Positions 1 to 12,700 of a DNA stretch of 64,000 nt are shown here, piece after piece. This DNA comes from Rhizopus sp. PT2906. Taxonomy: Eukaryota; Mucoromycota; Mucoromycetes; Mucorales; Rhizopodaceae. How positions within the stretch are numbered: the first letter of the stretch is position 1; every line of letters starts with the position of its first letter. The stretch is taken from NCBI GenBank assembly GCA_025529335.1, contig JAMYHX010000063.1:1-64000 (forward strand). The letters are read 5' to 3'. The notes below the pieces were generated by a model that was not told the origin of the DNA, did no database searches, and saw only the letters and a list, made by a program, of their open reading frames with translations. The position numbers and the translations under genes are program-made.

Positions 1-2614
1 GAAAAGATTGTCGAAATTTAAGTTGAACTAGAGCAAATCAAGACAAGATGCGTTAAAAACGTTCTTTTTTCCTTTTTCTCCTAAAATTCTTTTATTTTTG
101 AAAATAAAAAAGAGAAAATAATGGTATTTTGTGTATTCAAACTAAAAAACTGAAACTAACCTTAAAAACTTCTTTTCTTTTGTTAAGAAGAAATGATAAT
201 AAAAAAAAGGGAGAAAAAAAAAAGGTAAAAACTGAATGAAAGCGAAACAGAGGGCAGAGATAGAAACACCCAATCGGCAAATAAAAATCGCCGCCTCTTT
301 GCTACGTCACCTTTTAACTGTCACCATGCGTGTGCCTTGGTCTTGTCGCCATCACATAGTTTGCTTTAGACACTATGCATGTGGATATTATGAGATTTTT
401 TTGGCATAATACTTTACAATACTCAGTACCTTATGCTTCATGAAGTTTATTTTTGTGCGGTGGTACGACATTCACCCAAACTTGATCCCGACAAAATCAG
501 TATCAATGATTATCAATCAAGATGGTATGATGGACTATTACTTTTCTACTTTAAAAAGCACACTCTTCTTTAATTTATACTGATTGAATCATATAAAATG
601 ATAAAAATGATGCCTTCTATCCACGCATTTTACCATGAAATCAAATATTGATAGCTTTGACAAATTCAAGTGGAGCACACATCACTTTGTACCTTGTAGA
701 ACATACGGCTACATTGTGCTATTGTGGCTCGAGTTTGTCAAAAAGAATAGATCAAAAATATGACATAAACTATAGACATTCTAAACTATACTCTCCCTTT
801 TTTTTCTTTAGAAACCATCTAATGTTTTGATGGTTCATCGCTGTATTATTATTCAAGGTGAATCGTGATTGGCTGAAATGACCATTTCTAAATATGTTAC
901 CCGAACTATTGAATTGGAGGATATTACAATTCGCGTTCTGATAAAGCTACCAAGAAAGGCTACATCATACTATTATTTTTCATTATTCAACGTTTTTTTT
1001 TATTATTTTCGGGGAATGCCTTCCAAATACAAGGAAAAGCACAATCATTGATTACTAGACACAAGCTATGCAATGGCAGAAACTATCTTTCAGGCAAATG
1101 ATGGCTTTTTTTTAATATTTTTACAACAACCCTTATTTTTGAACAAACTGTGCAGAAAACTGCAAAAAATGGAGGCAAGCATTTAGAAATCCGGCAGATT
1201 TATTATTATTTCAAGAAGAACCCTGTGCGTCTGGACTATGAACAACTTGTATTCTTCTATTTCCGAATGTTATGAAAGCGTATTGTATGAACTCATTCCT
1301 TAACCAAATAATTTGAATGCATGTCATTGATACCAGTGCTACCAAAAGAACAGCCTGTTTGATTACAAATTTTTATACTGGAGCAAGTCAAGTTTTTTTC
1401 TTTTTATTTCTGTCTACCTCATCAGAAAGAAACAAGTTTGGTGGATAAAACAGAACACACCAATACTAATCCCTTTGTGTATAAGATTCAGAATTCTTCA
1501 GTAAGGTATACCTGTTTAAATGAAGCGGTGTAAAGATCGGGCATCCACCTGCAGAAGTATGATTTGCAAATTCATTCTAAAAGCAGACCATTAGTCTTTA
1601 TTTAAACCTTCTAATTGTATTTGACATATGTATGATACACTGGATGAAAACAAGCAACAATAAACAGGTCACTATAGCAATAGTTACTATAGTGACGTTG
1701 TTGTATATTAATAGCACTGACCACCTTTTTCTCTTAAAGTGCAACAAGCTACTTGAACGTACTTTCCCACTCATCCCACATTATAGCTCTTTTCTAATGA
1801 GAGACATCCACTGGTAATCATAAACCTATCATCAAAATACGATATCCGCTTTTATAGTTGACTCTTTCGGTCATTTTCATATCCTCATCATGCCCTTGAA
1901 TGATGTCGGTCTAATTAGAGCCGGAAGTCTCTAGTCACATGAAATTAAAAAAGGTCGAGTTTTGACACAGGTCAAGTCCTATTCAATAAGCACGTAGGTT
2001 TGCCAAAAAGAAAAGATCTACAGTGGGCGGGCTTTCTTTTGTTGATGTGAAACAAATAAGTTTCCACATAGAAAGGTTCAAGGGTCATTTTGGAATTCTT
2101 TTGTAGACATTTCATCGCGCGAATGCGTCATAAATATCAATTAAACTTTGAATAGCTATCGAATATTGAAACCCATACCCATGAATTCATTCTGGAGACT
2201 GTGAATAATAACTTACAATGCCAACAATTGACGTTGACTGCTATTTAAATAAAAGAGATATTAAAGACTTGTTTGTTTAGCAGTGGAAGAATCCATTATT
2301 CCCATGCTTGGTTTTAAAACAATAGCTCTATTTGGCTTTCTTGGAGTTGTGATTTTGCTTGGCAAAACGATTCTATTCGTACACATGGATTTATCATATC
2401 GTCATGGTTTTTCCACTTTGGTTTTACTAGGTAAAGTTACATTACATGTAATAATTCATCGCCATCATTGGCCCTTTTTTTTTTCTCGTAGGAAGGAATT
2501 GTTATTGTTGAAACAAGAGAGAGAAAATGGATGTATAAAAAAATGTGTATTAAGTGTTATATGAATGTATTATGCTTTATTAATATTAAGAACCGTAACA
2601 AATTTAAATGCCCT
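1..2614. other. Intergenic, no convincing gene
   Basis: AT-rich sequence with poly-T and poly-A runs. All frames are short and lack recognisable motifs. The only mildly gene-like item is a hydrophobic frame starting with the ATG near 2304 (MLGFKTIALFGFLG), followed by a possible GT-AG intron near 2430-2492. It would make a membrane peptide of fewer than 60 residues, and nothing else supports it. Confidence 0.5.
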
Positions 2615-3070
2615 TTAAGCGAGTAAAGCTACAAAAGAAGCAGCAAACAAGGCAGCCAAGAAAGCAGCTTGAGGAAATACATTGTCAGTAATCAAGGGAA
2701 CACCGGCGCTTGTAGAACCTCCATTGGTAGAACCTCCATTGGTACCAGTGGCAGTAGCGGTGCCGGTCAAAGAGTTGATAACGCTGTGTGCAGATGATTG
2801 AACACCAGAGGCTTTAGAGGAGATTGAAGAAACGAGAGAAGAGATAGGGTGCGAAGTAGCACTATTGGTTACAGAGCTTACGCTAAGCAAAAATTAGAAA
2901 ATGTATATTTCAACTATATATGAAGCCTACCTAGTAGCACTGGTAACTCCGGTGGCTAAACAACAAAAGGTCCATTAGCATCAATTCATCTTTGCTAGTC
3001 TCTTGTACTTACTTTGAGCACAGGCAAGACCGAGGAGAGCGACGAGAACAATTAAATACTTGGCGTTCAT
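2615..3070 (-). CDS. Small Ser/Thr-rich GPI-type cell-wall protein
   Basis: Three exons (3070-3013, 2955-2931, 2882-2615) encode 116 aa. The start is the ATG at 3070 because it opens a clean signal peptide (MNAKYLIVLVALLGLACAQ) that ends just before the first GTAAGT donor. The middle is rich in Ser, Thr, Ala and Gly, with a short NGGST duplication. The C-terminus is a hydrophobic tail (AAFLAALFAASFVALLA) after a small-residue region, as in GPI-attachment signals. This layout is typical of fungal cell-surface proteins without a catalytic domain. No domain family is recognised, so the role is inferred from architecture. The codon-level structure is convincing because all three exons keep phase. 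Confidence 0.8.
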
Positions 3071-3124
3071 GTTTGGAAAAAGAGAAGAAAAGTGATAACC
3101 TGGATTTCCATTCAATTCAATTCC

Positions 3125-3132
3125 CTTTTATA
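3125..3132 (-). promoter_or_regulatory. TATA box of the cell-wall protein gene
   Basis: TATAAAAG on the minus strand, about 55 nt upstream of the ATG at 3070. Position and sequence fit a strong core promoter, as expected for an abundant wall protein. Confidence 0.55.
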
Positions 3133-3377
3133 ACCTAACAAAGAGTTTATGGTTTCATATGTTTTGCATGATATTTTTACCTTTTACAGCTTATCACCAA
3201 AAACCCTTGTCCATAGGGTGATCCATCGTGAGTGGCTTAAATTTGCGCTGTCGGATAAATTATATTTCTCTCCAAGTGTGAATCTGCATATTGGCTCGAA
3301 ATGAGTCATTTTTTTTTTGAAGGTTACTTTTTTTTTTTTCTTTCTAGGTACCTTCTTTTTTCTCTTTACAACCTTTT

Positions 3378-4741
3378 ATGCTTCATAAAAATCAACAAAG
3401 CAATAGTAAACAACTCACTATCGTCATCAAAGTGGGTACTTCATCTATCTGTAACGAAGTGACCCACTTTCCACTCCTGTCAAACCTATCTGCCATAGTT
3501 GAAACCGTTCTCGGCCTACGTTCTCTAGGTCACCGCGTCGTGCTCGTGACGAGTGCTGCGGTTGGCACAGGTTTACGAAGATTAAACATGCCAGAGAAAC
3601 CTTCAAGTTTGGCTGCAAGACAGGTAAGATACATTCAAGAGACAATTCATCATAACCCAATTTGTTTAGGCTGTGGCCGCTGTAGGTCAAGGACGACTCA
3701 TGGCGTTATATGATGATTTATTTGGTCAATTTGGACAACCTGTTGCACAAATCTTATTGACCAAGAACGATCTCGCTGACGTACGTCTATAAACGTATGA
3801 ATAATACACTCAATTGATAGTTTATCTCTAGAGATCACAATACTTGAACGCTGTCAATTGTATAGAAGAATTGCTAAACATGTCAGTGGTACCTATCGTC
3901 AATGAAAATGACTCTATATCTACACAGGTAGGTCAACACTGTTTCCCCGTATAGAGGGAACTTGGAAACTCAGTTATTTTGATGCCAGGGTATTCGATTC
4001 GGTGATAACGACACATTGTCTGCTGTGATGGCTGGCATGGTCAAGGCAGATTATCTATTTTTATTAACCGATGTTGATTGTTTGTACACTGATAACCCTC
4101 GTACAAATCCTGATGCCAAACCAGTGCTGTTATGTGATGATATGGTGAATTTAAAAGATCAGGTTTCAGTAGCCTCCATGGGATCTAATCTTGGTACAGG
4201 AGGTATGGCTACCAAGCTGGTTGCAGCTGAACTTGCTACAGCAGCTGGAGTAACGACGATTATTACGAATGGTTCCAAGTCCCATAATGTCTTGAAGATC
4301 ATTGATGCGGATAAGAATGACGATAAAACTGAAACCCCTCTTCATACCCGATTCATTGCCAAGAATAATCCACTCCTGGATAGAAAATGGTGGATTCAAT
4401 ATGGTTTACATACAGCAGGCACTATCTATGTAGACGAAGGAGCAGCAAATGCCATGTTACAGCCTAAATTAAAATCAAGTTTATTTGCAGCGGGCATTGT
4501 CAAAGTAGAAGGACAGTTTGTTGCACAACAAGCAGTCAATATCGTCTGTCGAAAAGAGAAACAGGGTGAACAGGAAGACTTTTTTATTGGAAAAGGGCTT
4601 GTCAATTATTCAAGTACAGAAATTACAAGGATCAAACGATGTCATAGCAGCGAAATAGTCAATATACTTGGCTATGTTGATTCAGAGTGCGTCATTCACC
4701 GGGATAATTTGGTGAGAAGCACAGACAAGATACCCGTGTAA
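3378..4741 (+). CDS. PRO1: Glutamate 5-kinase (gamma-glutamyl kinase)
   Basis: Phosphorylates glutamate to gamma-glutamyl phosphate, the first step of proline synthesis, in the cytosol. Four exons (3378-3623, 3670-3780, 3832-3927, 3989-4741) give 401 aa. The amino-acid kinase fold is shown by the N-terminal KVGTSSI motif, VTSAAVGTGL, the PIVNENDS segment, FGDNDTLSA, the LLTDVDCLYT strand and the family signature TGGMATKLVAA. The last ~85 residues (from KSSLFAAGI) form a PUA domain, as in bacterial and yeast enzymes. Length matches the family. The gene converges on the TBC gene, with only 21 nt between the stop codons. Identification is firm. Confidence 0.95.
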
Positions 4742-4762
4742 CTATTGCTGCATAAAATGTTC

Positions 4763-7085
4763 TTAAAAGTTCATCATCTTTTTTACTTCATAAAGCCTTT
4801 TATGTAGTGACTCTCTTTCATTTTCACTTTGGGCGTATTTCATTTTAAAATCTATAAGAGTCATTTCTGCCTTTTGTAATTCATCTTCCAATGTTGAATT
4901 CTTGCTTATTAAAGTTGCATTTTCTGTACAAAGGGTTTCAAACTCATCTTTACTTTTAGTTTCAATTTTCTCTGGTAATGTTGATATCGCTTGCTCCAAT
5001 GACTGAACCACTGTCTTCAACGTCACTCCTTCCTCTTTTAGTGCGTTCAATTCATCTAATGATTGTCTAAACTGCCCATGAACGTCTTGATGCTCTTGTT
5101 TCAACGTATCCATCTTTGCTTTGAGTGTATCTAGCTGTCTTTTCAATTCCATGTTTGTCTTTTGTAATTCATCAATCATGTTGGCCTCTGCTGTCTCTTT
5201 CTGAATCTGAACTTTGTGTTCTTTTTCAAACAAGATTAGCTTTTTCAATGGAATGTCTAATTCACAGGCATCGCTAACAAAACGTCGATCATCATCCTAA
5301 CACGCATGGGTCACTATCTTCAATTGAGGAAGAATGGGGCTTACCTTGTATTCCTGGAATAGACCATTCTTTAAGAAATCCAGCAAATGTTCAAATTCAA
5401 GACCCAGTATATGTGTTTGGTTTCGCTTTAGTAGGGCTATGGCAAATTTAAATATGGAACTGATGCCTTCGGTAAATATGACATCGTAGATACGAAAGAC
5501 TAAATTGAGCGGAAATTTATAAGCGAATAATGTCATGAACCACTGAGAGGCATACATGGTAGAATTAATGCCTTGTTGTTTTAGATGTCTGGCAACGTGC
5601 GGCAAGTATTCTTGAACGAGTGCGTCAAATTGATAGAGTCGCAGTTGTAATCCATCCATTTCTGGTGTAAAATGTCCTCTGAGACCATATTTATTCATCA
5701 ACTTGACCAACAGACAAAAGGCGTCTTCATCTGGCATCTAAAATTAAATTAAAAAATTAGAGACGGATTTGATTCTAGAGTAAAATTTACATTTAATAAC
5801 ATGGGCCCTACGATAAAGGCCAAGCCTTGGCAGTAACCCACATCTCGATCATACAAGCTGTAGGCTCTCACGACGTTATAAAGGCCTTCCTGACCTTGTC
5901 CGTCGCTTTCTTTAAAGTAGGTGTGACCAGGAAATGTCCTTGCGAGATCGCGCTGGATCATCTTGTCATACGGACTTTGTAATTTTAGTAAATTGATGTA
6001 CATTTCAACAAGTTCTTCATTTTTTGCCCTTGATATGAGTTGCCACACCATTCCACGTATGGAAGGTGGGATGCCATGTCGAACATGTTGAATCAATTCT
6101 TTACTGATTTTGTTTATATTGTCATAATCACACATCAATCCTGCCCAGAAATCTATTGATAATGCGTCAAGCCATTGTAATATAGTATTTATAAGAAATG
6201 TTACCCCAGTCATAGCCATCTTGCCCTTTATTTTGAGTAATTAGGCTGTGTCTGATCGACTGTCGTTTCAAACTCTTCATCACTTTTAATTTTGGATCAT
6301 TATGATTCTCCAAATTAAGCTGTTCCATCTGAGCCAATAGGGCTTCTTGAAATCCTGGTAGTGGCGAAATCACACTGGTTGCTCTTGAGAGTCTTTGATG
6401 CCGAGCAGCAAATTGGGCAGATGGTCTACTTGATGCTGGTAAAGGGGCAGAGTGCTGTTTAGAGGGTCGTCTGGATGATGCAGGTGTTGAAGTAGTAGAT
6501 GACGACGATCGAAATGGAGACCAAAATGAGGTGAAGATGGATCGTGTTGTGGATGTAGTTGATTCATTATCAACGCTTTTTCTCGCAGGTAGAGGCGTTG
6601 GCTGAGGTGTGCTTACTGGTATCTCTGGTCTATCGCCATTGACAAGTGCAGTAGTGATCATTTTAAGTGGATTATATTCTTCGTGGTTATCTTCTAGTGG
6701 TATATCGTTCATGTCCGATATTGAGACATGACTATGTTTATGTGATAAAGTTTTGTTATTTAAGGGATCAACAGGAGTTGATGATTCCTCCCGTTCCTTT
6801 TGGAAACTGAGTGTGGGTGGGGTCATTATCATGGAATCTTCTGAAAGGTCGCTTCGTATTGGTTTCTCAAAGTAAGCATCATCTGTTGAGGAAGAGCTAC
6901 TGCTTGTCGTAAAGGATTCCCTTTCCCTATAATCTATCAGACTGTACGTGAGCGAGGCAATTCATTATATCAATTTATATCGAACCTTTATTATTATCAT
7001 TACTAGTAGTCGTATTCATATAGACTAAGTTGCTGTCAGTTTTAACAAATTGTATAACATCCTCATTTGCTTTATTAAACGACAT
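4763..7085 (-). CDS. TBC-domain RabGAP, Gyp5/EVI5-like
   Basis: Five exons (7085-6986, 6933-6205, 6152-5791, 5737-5345, 5296-4763) encode 705 aa. The first ~270 residues are Ser/Thr-rich and probably disordered. A TBC GTPase-activating domain follows, beginning near YDWDFW. It has both catalytic fingers: an Arg finger in IQRDLARTF (IxxDxxR) and a Gln finger in YCQG. The C-terminal ~170 residues are a long coiled coil rich in Lys, Glu and Leu. TBC plus C-terminal coiled coil is the layout of yeast Gyp5/Gyl1 and animal EVI5, which inactivate Rab GTPases in exocytic traffic. The exon 1-2 junction is the least certain: the first acceptor tried creates a stop, so the next AG (6934) was used. Confidence 0.88.
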
Positions 7086-7224
7086 TAAAATAATAATAAA
7101 GAAAAAGAGAAAGAAAGGGAAAAAAGACTGAAAAAAAGTATGTAAAAGGGGAACACAATATTTGAAGTTATTTATTCGGTGATTTAAACTCTGTCTTTCT
7201 TCCTTTTCCCTCTCACTTCTTCTC

Positions 7225-7670
7225 ATGTCACTTTTAACAACATTCCTATGGACTCTCTTAATTACAACATGTTATGGAGCAGAAATACAAATGTTTTGTA
7301 AATGTTTTTGTGGATCTAATTCAACTATATTTGAACTTCCAATGACTAGCTTAAGGCCCTGTTCTGTTTGTACCAAACAATATTGTCTGGACAATATGCA
7401 AGACGGCCTTTGTGATGGTATTGCTGATGCTACTTGTCCGAGTAATGACTTTAAGACAGAGTGTTTTGGTAAGATAACTAATATGATCATAGACGATTTA
7501 TTCATTTCAATATCTTAGCTCGTGATTCATTTAAGGATGAAATGATCGTACGTAGTTTTCTCTTGATCACATCCGGGCTTATAGTCTATTCTATCATCAA
7601 ACCATTGCTGAAAGATAAATGGCAAAAGGTAAAGGATTATGTATATCTTGCAGGTTATTGCATAGATTAA
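7225..7670 (+). CDS. Small Cys-rich membrane protein, secretory pathway
   Basis: Two exons (7225-7468, 7519-7670) encode 131 aa. A signal peptide (MSLLTTFLWTLLITTCYG) leads into a lumenal region with closely spaced cysteines (FCKCFCG, PCSVCTKQYC, then further Cys). After a short charged stretch comes one membrane segment (SFLLITSGLIVYSIIKPLL) and a short polar tail. The cysteine pattern suggests a disulphide-bonded domain; I do not recognise a named family. A possible third intron (GTAAAG...CAG) would be only 25 nt and was not accepted, so the frame is read through to the TAA at 7668. The gene is divergent from the TBC gene, with a shared 139-nt promoter region. Confidence 0.75.
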
Positions 7671-7757
7671 AAAAGTTTCAGTACGTTTCTCGATAGCGGT
7701 AATTCAAAACACATGTGCATGTAGACTGCAAAGGCAAAAATAAAGTCCATTATGGAA

Positions 7758-7759
<2 letters not shown>

Positions 7760-7790
<31 letters not shown>
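7760..7790. repeat. (CA)n microsatellite
   Basis: About 15 uninterrupted AC units just downstream of the Cys-rich membrane protein gene. Confidence 0.95.
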
Positions 7791-7792
<2 letters not shown>

Positions 7793-8809
7793 TCTCTCGT
7801 TAGAACTCTGGTCAAGTTGCGGTGTAAAACATGTCACTCTAAATGTTAATTGCCCCTGAACCTTTAGCTTTTTGTTAGACACGATTAAATATTCCACTTA
7901 TACTCTTCCAATAAAAAGTTGATTAATGAAGACAAGGACTCAACTTTTTATACTCTTATATCGCGACGAGTGATATTAACGAGTCATTATACACGATTGT
8001 TATACTACTTTTCTATATAGTTTTTATTGGTAGTCAACTTTTAAAAAGCTGATCAATCGTTAAAGTTGTGGTTTCCTCAACTATACAACTCCATTTTACC
8101 GCGTTGCAGTCTAAGCTGACCAGAACAAGTTTTAACTGGAAATCTCCAGATTGCAAAAGGATCTTGCAGTCAGATTAGCTCATTGCCAAAACTTCAACAC
8201 GCATCATACACAATAATGGAGACAACCAGCAACAGTCCGCACCCAACGAGAGAGCTCTTCCCTAGCAGATACATTCTTCGATGACAGTATATAGACAGAT
8301 CTCATGACCGCTTTTCAACTTTGTACGAAGATGTGTCAAATGTAAAAAGAATACAAATTACTAGAGATTTAGAAGAAGAAATTATAACCATCTTTTGGTA
8401 GTGAAGATACAGAAGCATGCTCATTTGTACCGAATATATTACTAACACATGTAAATAAAGATCTATTATACGAAAAAAAAAAAAAAACGTTTTGTCACTG
8501 AAAAAGGTTGATGGCATAAGATTGAGTCTGAGTGTGGAAGAACTCCCGTAAAATTGCTTAGTACACTAACATCAAAACAGGGCATATCGCCAATGAGAAC
8601 TACCTATGTGAGGTTATATAGTGATTATTACCTCAAACTGCTTCATAATGGTGCATATGAAGAAACCATTAAACGGTTATTTCCTTGGATTATCAGAGGC
8701 AAAGAAAAGTGCGTCAAGTGGATATATGTTATTAAGATTAAAGAACAAAAAGTCAAAGTGTGGGAGTAACAAAATGAAGTTTTTATTAGAGTAAGCAATA
8801 GCTTGATTT

Positions 8810-9020
8810 CCAAAGAGAGAGAGCTTTGAATAAGTAGAGATTTTTCTTTTGATAGTCAAGTTTAGAGAGCAAGTAGAGACTTTTGTTCTTGATAGCCAAG
8901 CAGAGAGGTTTTTCTTTTTTGAGAGCCAAGTAGATATTTTTTTTTGATAGCCAAGTTTATAGAGTAAGCAGATGATTTTTTTGATAACCAAAAGTAGAGA
9001 GCAAGTAGATTTTCTTTTGT
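8810..9020. repeat. Degenerate tandem repeat (GATAGCCAAG-type units)
   Basis: Imperfect units of roughly 30-45 nt share the elements GATAGCCAAG / GAGAGCCAAG, GTAGAGAGCAAGTAGA and a poly-T run. At least five diverged copies can be lined up. Spurious frames on the minus strand reflect this repetition. Confidence 0.65.
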
Positions 9021-9560
9021 TTTGTTTTCCCAGAAGGCCACATTAGCCCTGTCTGTCAACCCAAGACTGCCACTAGATGCCACCAACCGACTGCTGTCTC
9101 TAATAATTACTAAGCGTAATCGTCCTGAAACAATACTCAAGACTCAATCTCAAGGAAACAAGGGAAATCTCAGAGCTTCAACGTACAAAGAGTGCACTTC
9201 CAAGTACCTAGGACGAAGCAAAGGAGATTACGCCTCTCATCGGAGACAGCAGCAGAATAATGCCAACAGTAGCTTGCGTCAAGGGTTACCCAGCATAGAG
9301 AAGCAGCGACCTGTCTGGTTAGTTTTTTTTTTTGTTTTTGTTTTATACTTTTTCTTTTCTTGTAGCAGAGCTTGACAGAGTTTGGCAGATAGTGGCAAAG
9401 TAGATTGGATATGTTGTTACTCCAGAGCAGTATTCATTAGCAGCAGGCATTGATAGACATGGGCAAAATTCTTCAGGGACTTTCCGATGTTGATAAGCAT
9501 GGGACAGGCATTCACTAGCATTTTCAGGCACTGATGATCATTTGTAGGCATTGATAAGCA

Positions 9561-9740
9561 TTTGAGCATTTGAGCATTTGTTTGATTATTTGATTATTTG
9601 ATTATTTGATTATTTGATTATTTGATTATTTGATTATTTGATTGTTTGATTGTTTGATTGTTTGATTGTTTGATTGTTTGATTGTTTGATTGTTTGATTG
9701 TTTGATTGTTTGATTGTTTGAGCGTTTGAGCGTTTGAGTG
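9561..9740. repeat. 8-bp minisatellite with ordered variant blocks
   Basis: Perfect 8-bp periodicity: two TTTGAGCA units and a TTTG, then 7 x TTTGATTA (from 9581), 10 x TTTGATTG (from 9637), then TTTGAGCG x2 and TTTGAGTG. Flanks (about 9420-9560 and 9740-9790) hold looser GGCATTGATAAGCA-like repeats. Variants are sorted into blocks rather than mixed. Confidence 0.95.
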
Positions 9741-12700
9741 TATTGATAAGCAGTAGCAAGCATTTTTTGAGCATTAGCGAGTAGCAGAGATTTCTTTAAG
9801 GCTTCCTCCTGTGAGTTGCCATTATGATAGAGTAAGATGCATCAGGAACCATGAAAAAGAGCCAGCAAAAATGTATTTTCTGAACGATGACATTGGTTAT
9901 ATGCATTTTGACATCACCCAAACGTGGTTATACCTTTTCAACATAAGAGATAATAGAATAATAAAAGCGTAGAAGAATTTTTAAAAGAGGTAAATAATGA
10001 AGAAGAAAAAAAGGACAAGAATGATGGTCTCTTTTATAGTTTTTTGTTTACGTGAACCATGTTATTTAGGCTGAAAAAATGACTCATTTCTCCTTTCTCC
10101 AATAATATATGAATATATAAATAACTCGTTCTTACCCATATTAGAACATATCCGAGCATCCGAACGCCTTCCCCCTTTTCGTTTGTATATTTTTTTCACG
10201 GCCCCTTTTCTTTTGTAAGGCAGCTTGTTTACATAAAGTTGACCTCACACACATATATACACACATATGTATTTTTTTTAATTATGGTTTCTTCACATCT
10301 CTCATTCCCAATACGCATTTTTATATTTTTCTGGCCATTTTCTTTAAAAAATGAATAACAAAAAAAAGTAAGACAAGAATTAAGTGTACAAGGGAAAAGG
10401 TTGAGAAGGGGGCGGCAGCTGATAGTAAACAAAAAAATAAGGCTTTTCTCAAAGAGCACTAGACTGCCGATTCTGTGGAACACATGCAATTGATTCCATT
10501 ACAGTTATTATTCGTCAATCAAACGAAACCAAATCATGATTGATCTATTTTGTTAGCTATTATGAGTTTGTGCTAAAAAGAGCCAAAATCAAATTGTCTT
10601 AACTTCCATGTATCAAAACCTGTTTATCAAACATGAAACATAGATTATTGAATTGTTGGCTTAGGAAAACGTAAGAGTGTGTAATGTTTTTTAGTGCACA
10701 TGAAAAAAGGATAAAAGGTAAAATGTTTATCTTCTATTCCCTGTTGTTATATCCTTATCCTTTTCCCTTTTGCTTGTGAAATGTAGAGCAACATTAGCGG
10801 CAATTGTGATTGTGATAGATTTAATGATTATACGTTCATTTTTATAGTAAAGCAATGGATCTTCCAAGTCTGCATAAACTATTTCAAATGGCGCTCAAAA
10901 CAGGATAGGTTGCTAAGGTACGCGGCATACTTTATATAGTTTCCTTAATGTTATGTATACTCGTGTATTATGAATGAGAAGTATTGTCAAATATGTGATT
11001 TATTGAGAAATGAGAAAGGGAGTTTTGTAACCATGAAAAAGAATATGAATACGTGAATGTCAAAAGAATAAAAAATTAGCCTTATATGGAAATAAAATAG
11101 TAGAAGAATAACTCAATAGGTCTTAGAGGGTAATCACTTGTAGCCTTTACTTTGCCAACCTTATAATTAATACCGCTAAGGATACTTTACTTGTTATCAC
11201 AACACAATCAATGCTTGCACTAGATAAACAGAGACTATAATCTTGAAATACAACATAATTAAGATCAGTTTACAGTGATTAATTTTATGCACTCTTAATT
11301 TATCCCCCGCTATTCAAGGGATTCTAGTTCTTCATTATATTGTGCCGCCTCGCTCTCTATAGGCTTTTTCGAAAATTGAATTGATAAAAAAAAACTTCTT
11401 TCTTACCAATGTTTCAATATTTTATTTATAACCCATTTCAGGTACGATCATAAAGAATTATGATATACTAAAGCCATGATTTATTTATATGGACTCTTCA
11501 TCTCCATGTGCCCAAGATCCTTCCTTTTATTTGATATGTATTTAAACACACAAGCTGTATAAAAGATATTGATTTACAAAAAAAAAGAAGACAATCGTAA
11601 TATAATGTACTTATGTGTTCAAGGGAGACATTGGCCCTTTAGTGACCATTGCATGGGAAAAGTCAACTTTTGGAATGCTACCAAAAGTACCGTGCACCCC
11701 ACTTTGTAATATTCAGTCAACGTGCATACACTAACGACTACATACAATAAAATATATAACAATAAACAAAACATAAATGAAAGTGCCAAATAGCATTATT
11801 GACTGTTTGCTTATAAAATCCAATGCTAACAAACTCAAGCGTCTTCCAAAGTTCTTCTTTTCTTGAAAAAAAAGTCAGTACAGGGTTCAAACAAGTGAAC
11901 AAAACGTCAGTTGGTACACTGAAAGTAGACCATCTGCTTCTGACGACCAGCGCCATTTGGTTCTAATGTAGTACCATTCAGAAGCATAAAGTCCCGAAGG
12001 TAAACTATAGAGCACTCAACGCACAGACAAAGAATTTCCCTTATAGCCAGTACAATGAAAGCCCGCTTTCGTCTGCATATATGCTCGCCCAACTAGGGTA
12101 CTGAGTAAGTAATACCTACATTTATCAATAAGAAATTAAAGGAAGAAAAAAGCAAAAAATTCTATGCAAGAAACTATATAAAAGTTATGTAGCAGAATAT
12201 GAAATGGTTTCTATCTAGTGTAAGAGGGTAAAGAGAGTTTAATATGCAGCATCGTAACTGATTGCTCAACACAAACAGCAAAAGTTAGCAAGCTTACTTA
12301 CAGATTTTTTAGGTGTCTATACAACGTTAGCTTTTTTACAACCAAGAGCCATGGACTGCGCCTGCTGTCAGATTTCGCAATTTACGTTGATGTTATGATC
12401 AAACACAAGAATCAATGAGTCAGACGTTTTTCTTAAAATTAGTTGATTGACACGAAAATTAGATAATAATTATTTACTATAAAGACTCTAAGCTCATTAA
12501 CATCAAGGAGTAGAACTTGTATCAATCTTCCTCTTTGTTTCAATCGATGACATATCTTGTCAAGCACACATTGTCTCAGTCACTTGATCTCTGTTTTTTA
12601 GGGCTTGCTCAATATTACCGAAGGATCCTTTATGTATCTCATTAAACGAATACATTTTTATATTCGCTCTTCAAAGTTATGCGAAAACGATGTGATATCC

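Noticed and set aside
7629..7653. Extra 25-nt intron at the end of the Cys-rich membrane protein gene
   Set aside because: Too short compared with all other introns here (37 nt or more), and the frame reads through to a stop without it.
9022..9375. 117-codon plus-strand frame, considered as a transposon gag fragment or small gene
   Set aside because: No motif, begins within degenerate repeats and ends in poly-T-encoded residues. The opposite strand is equally open, so this is probably composition.
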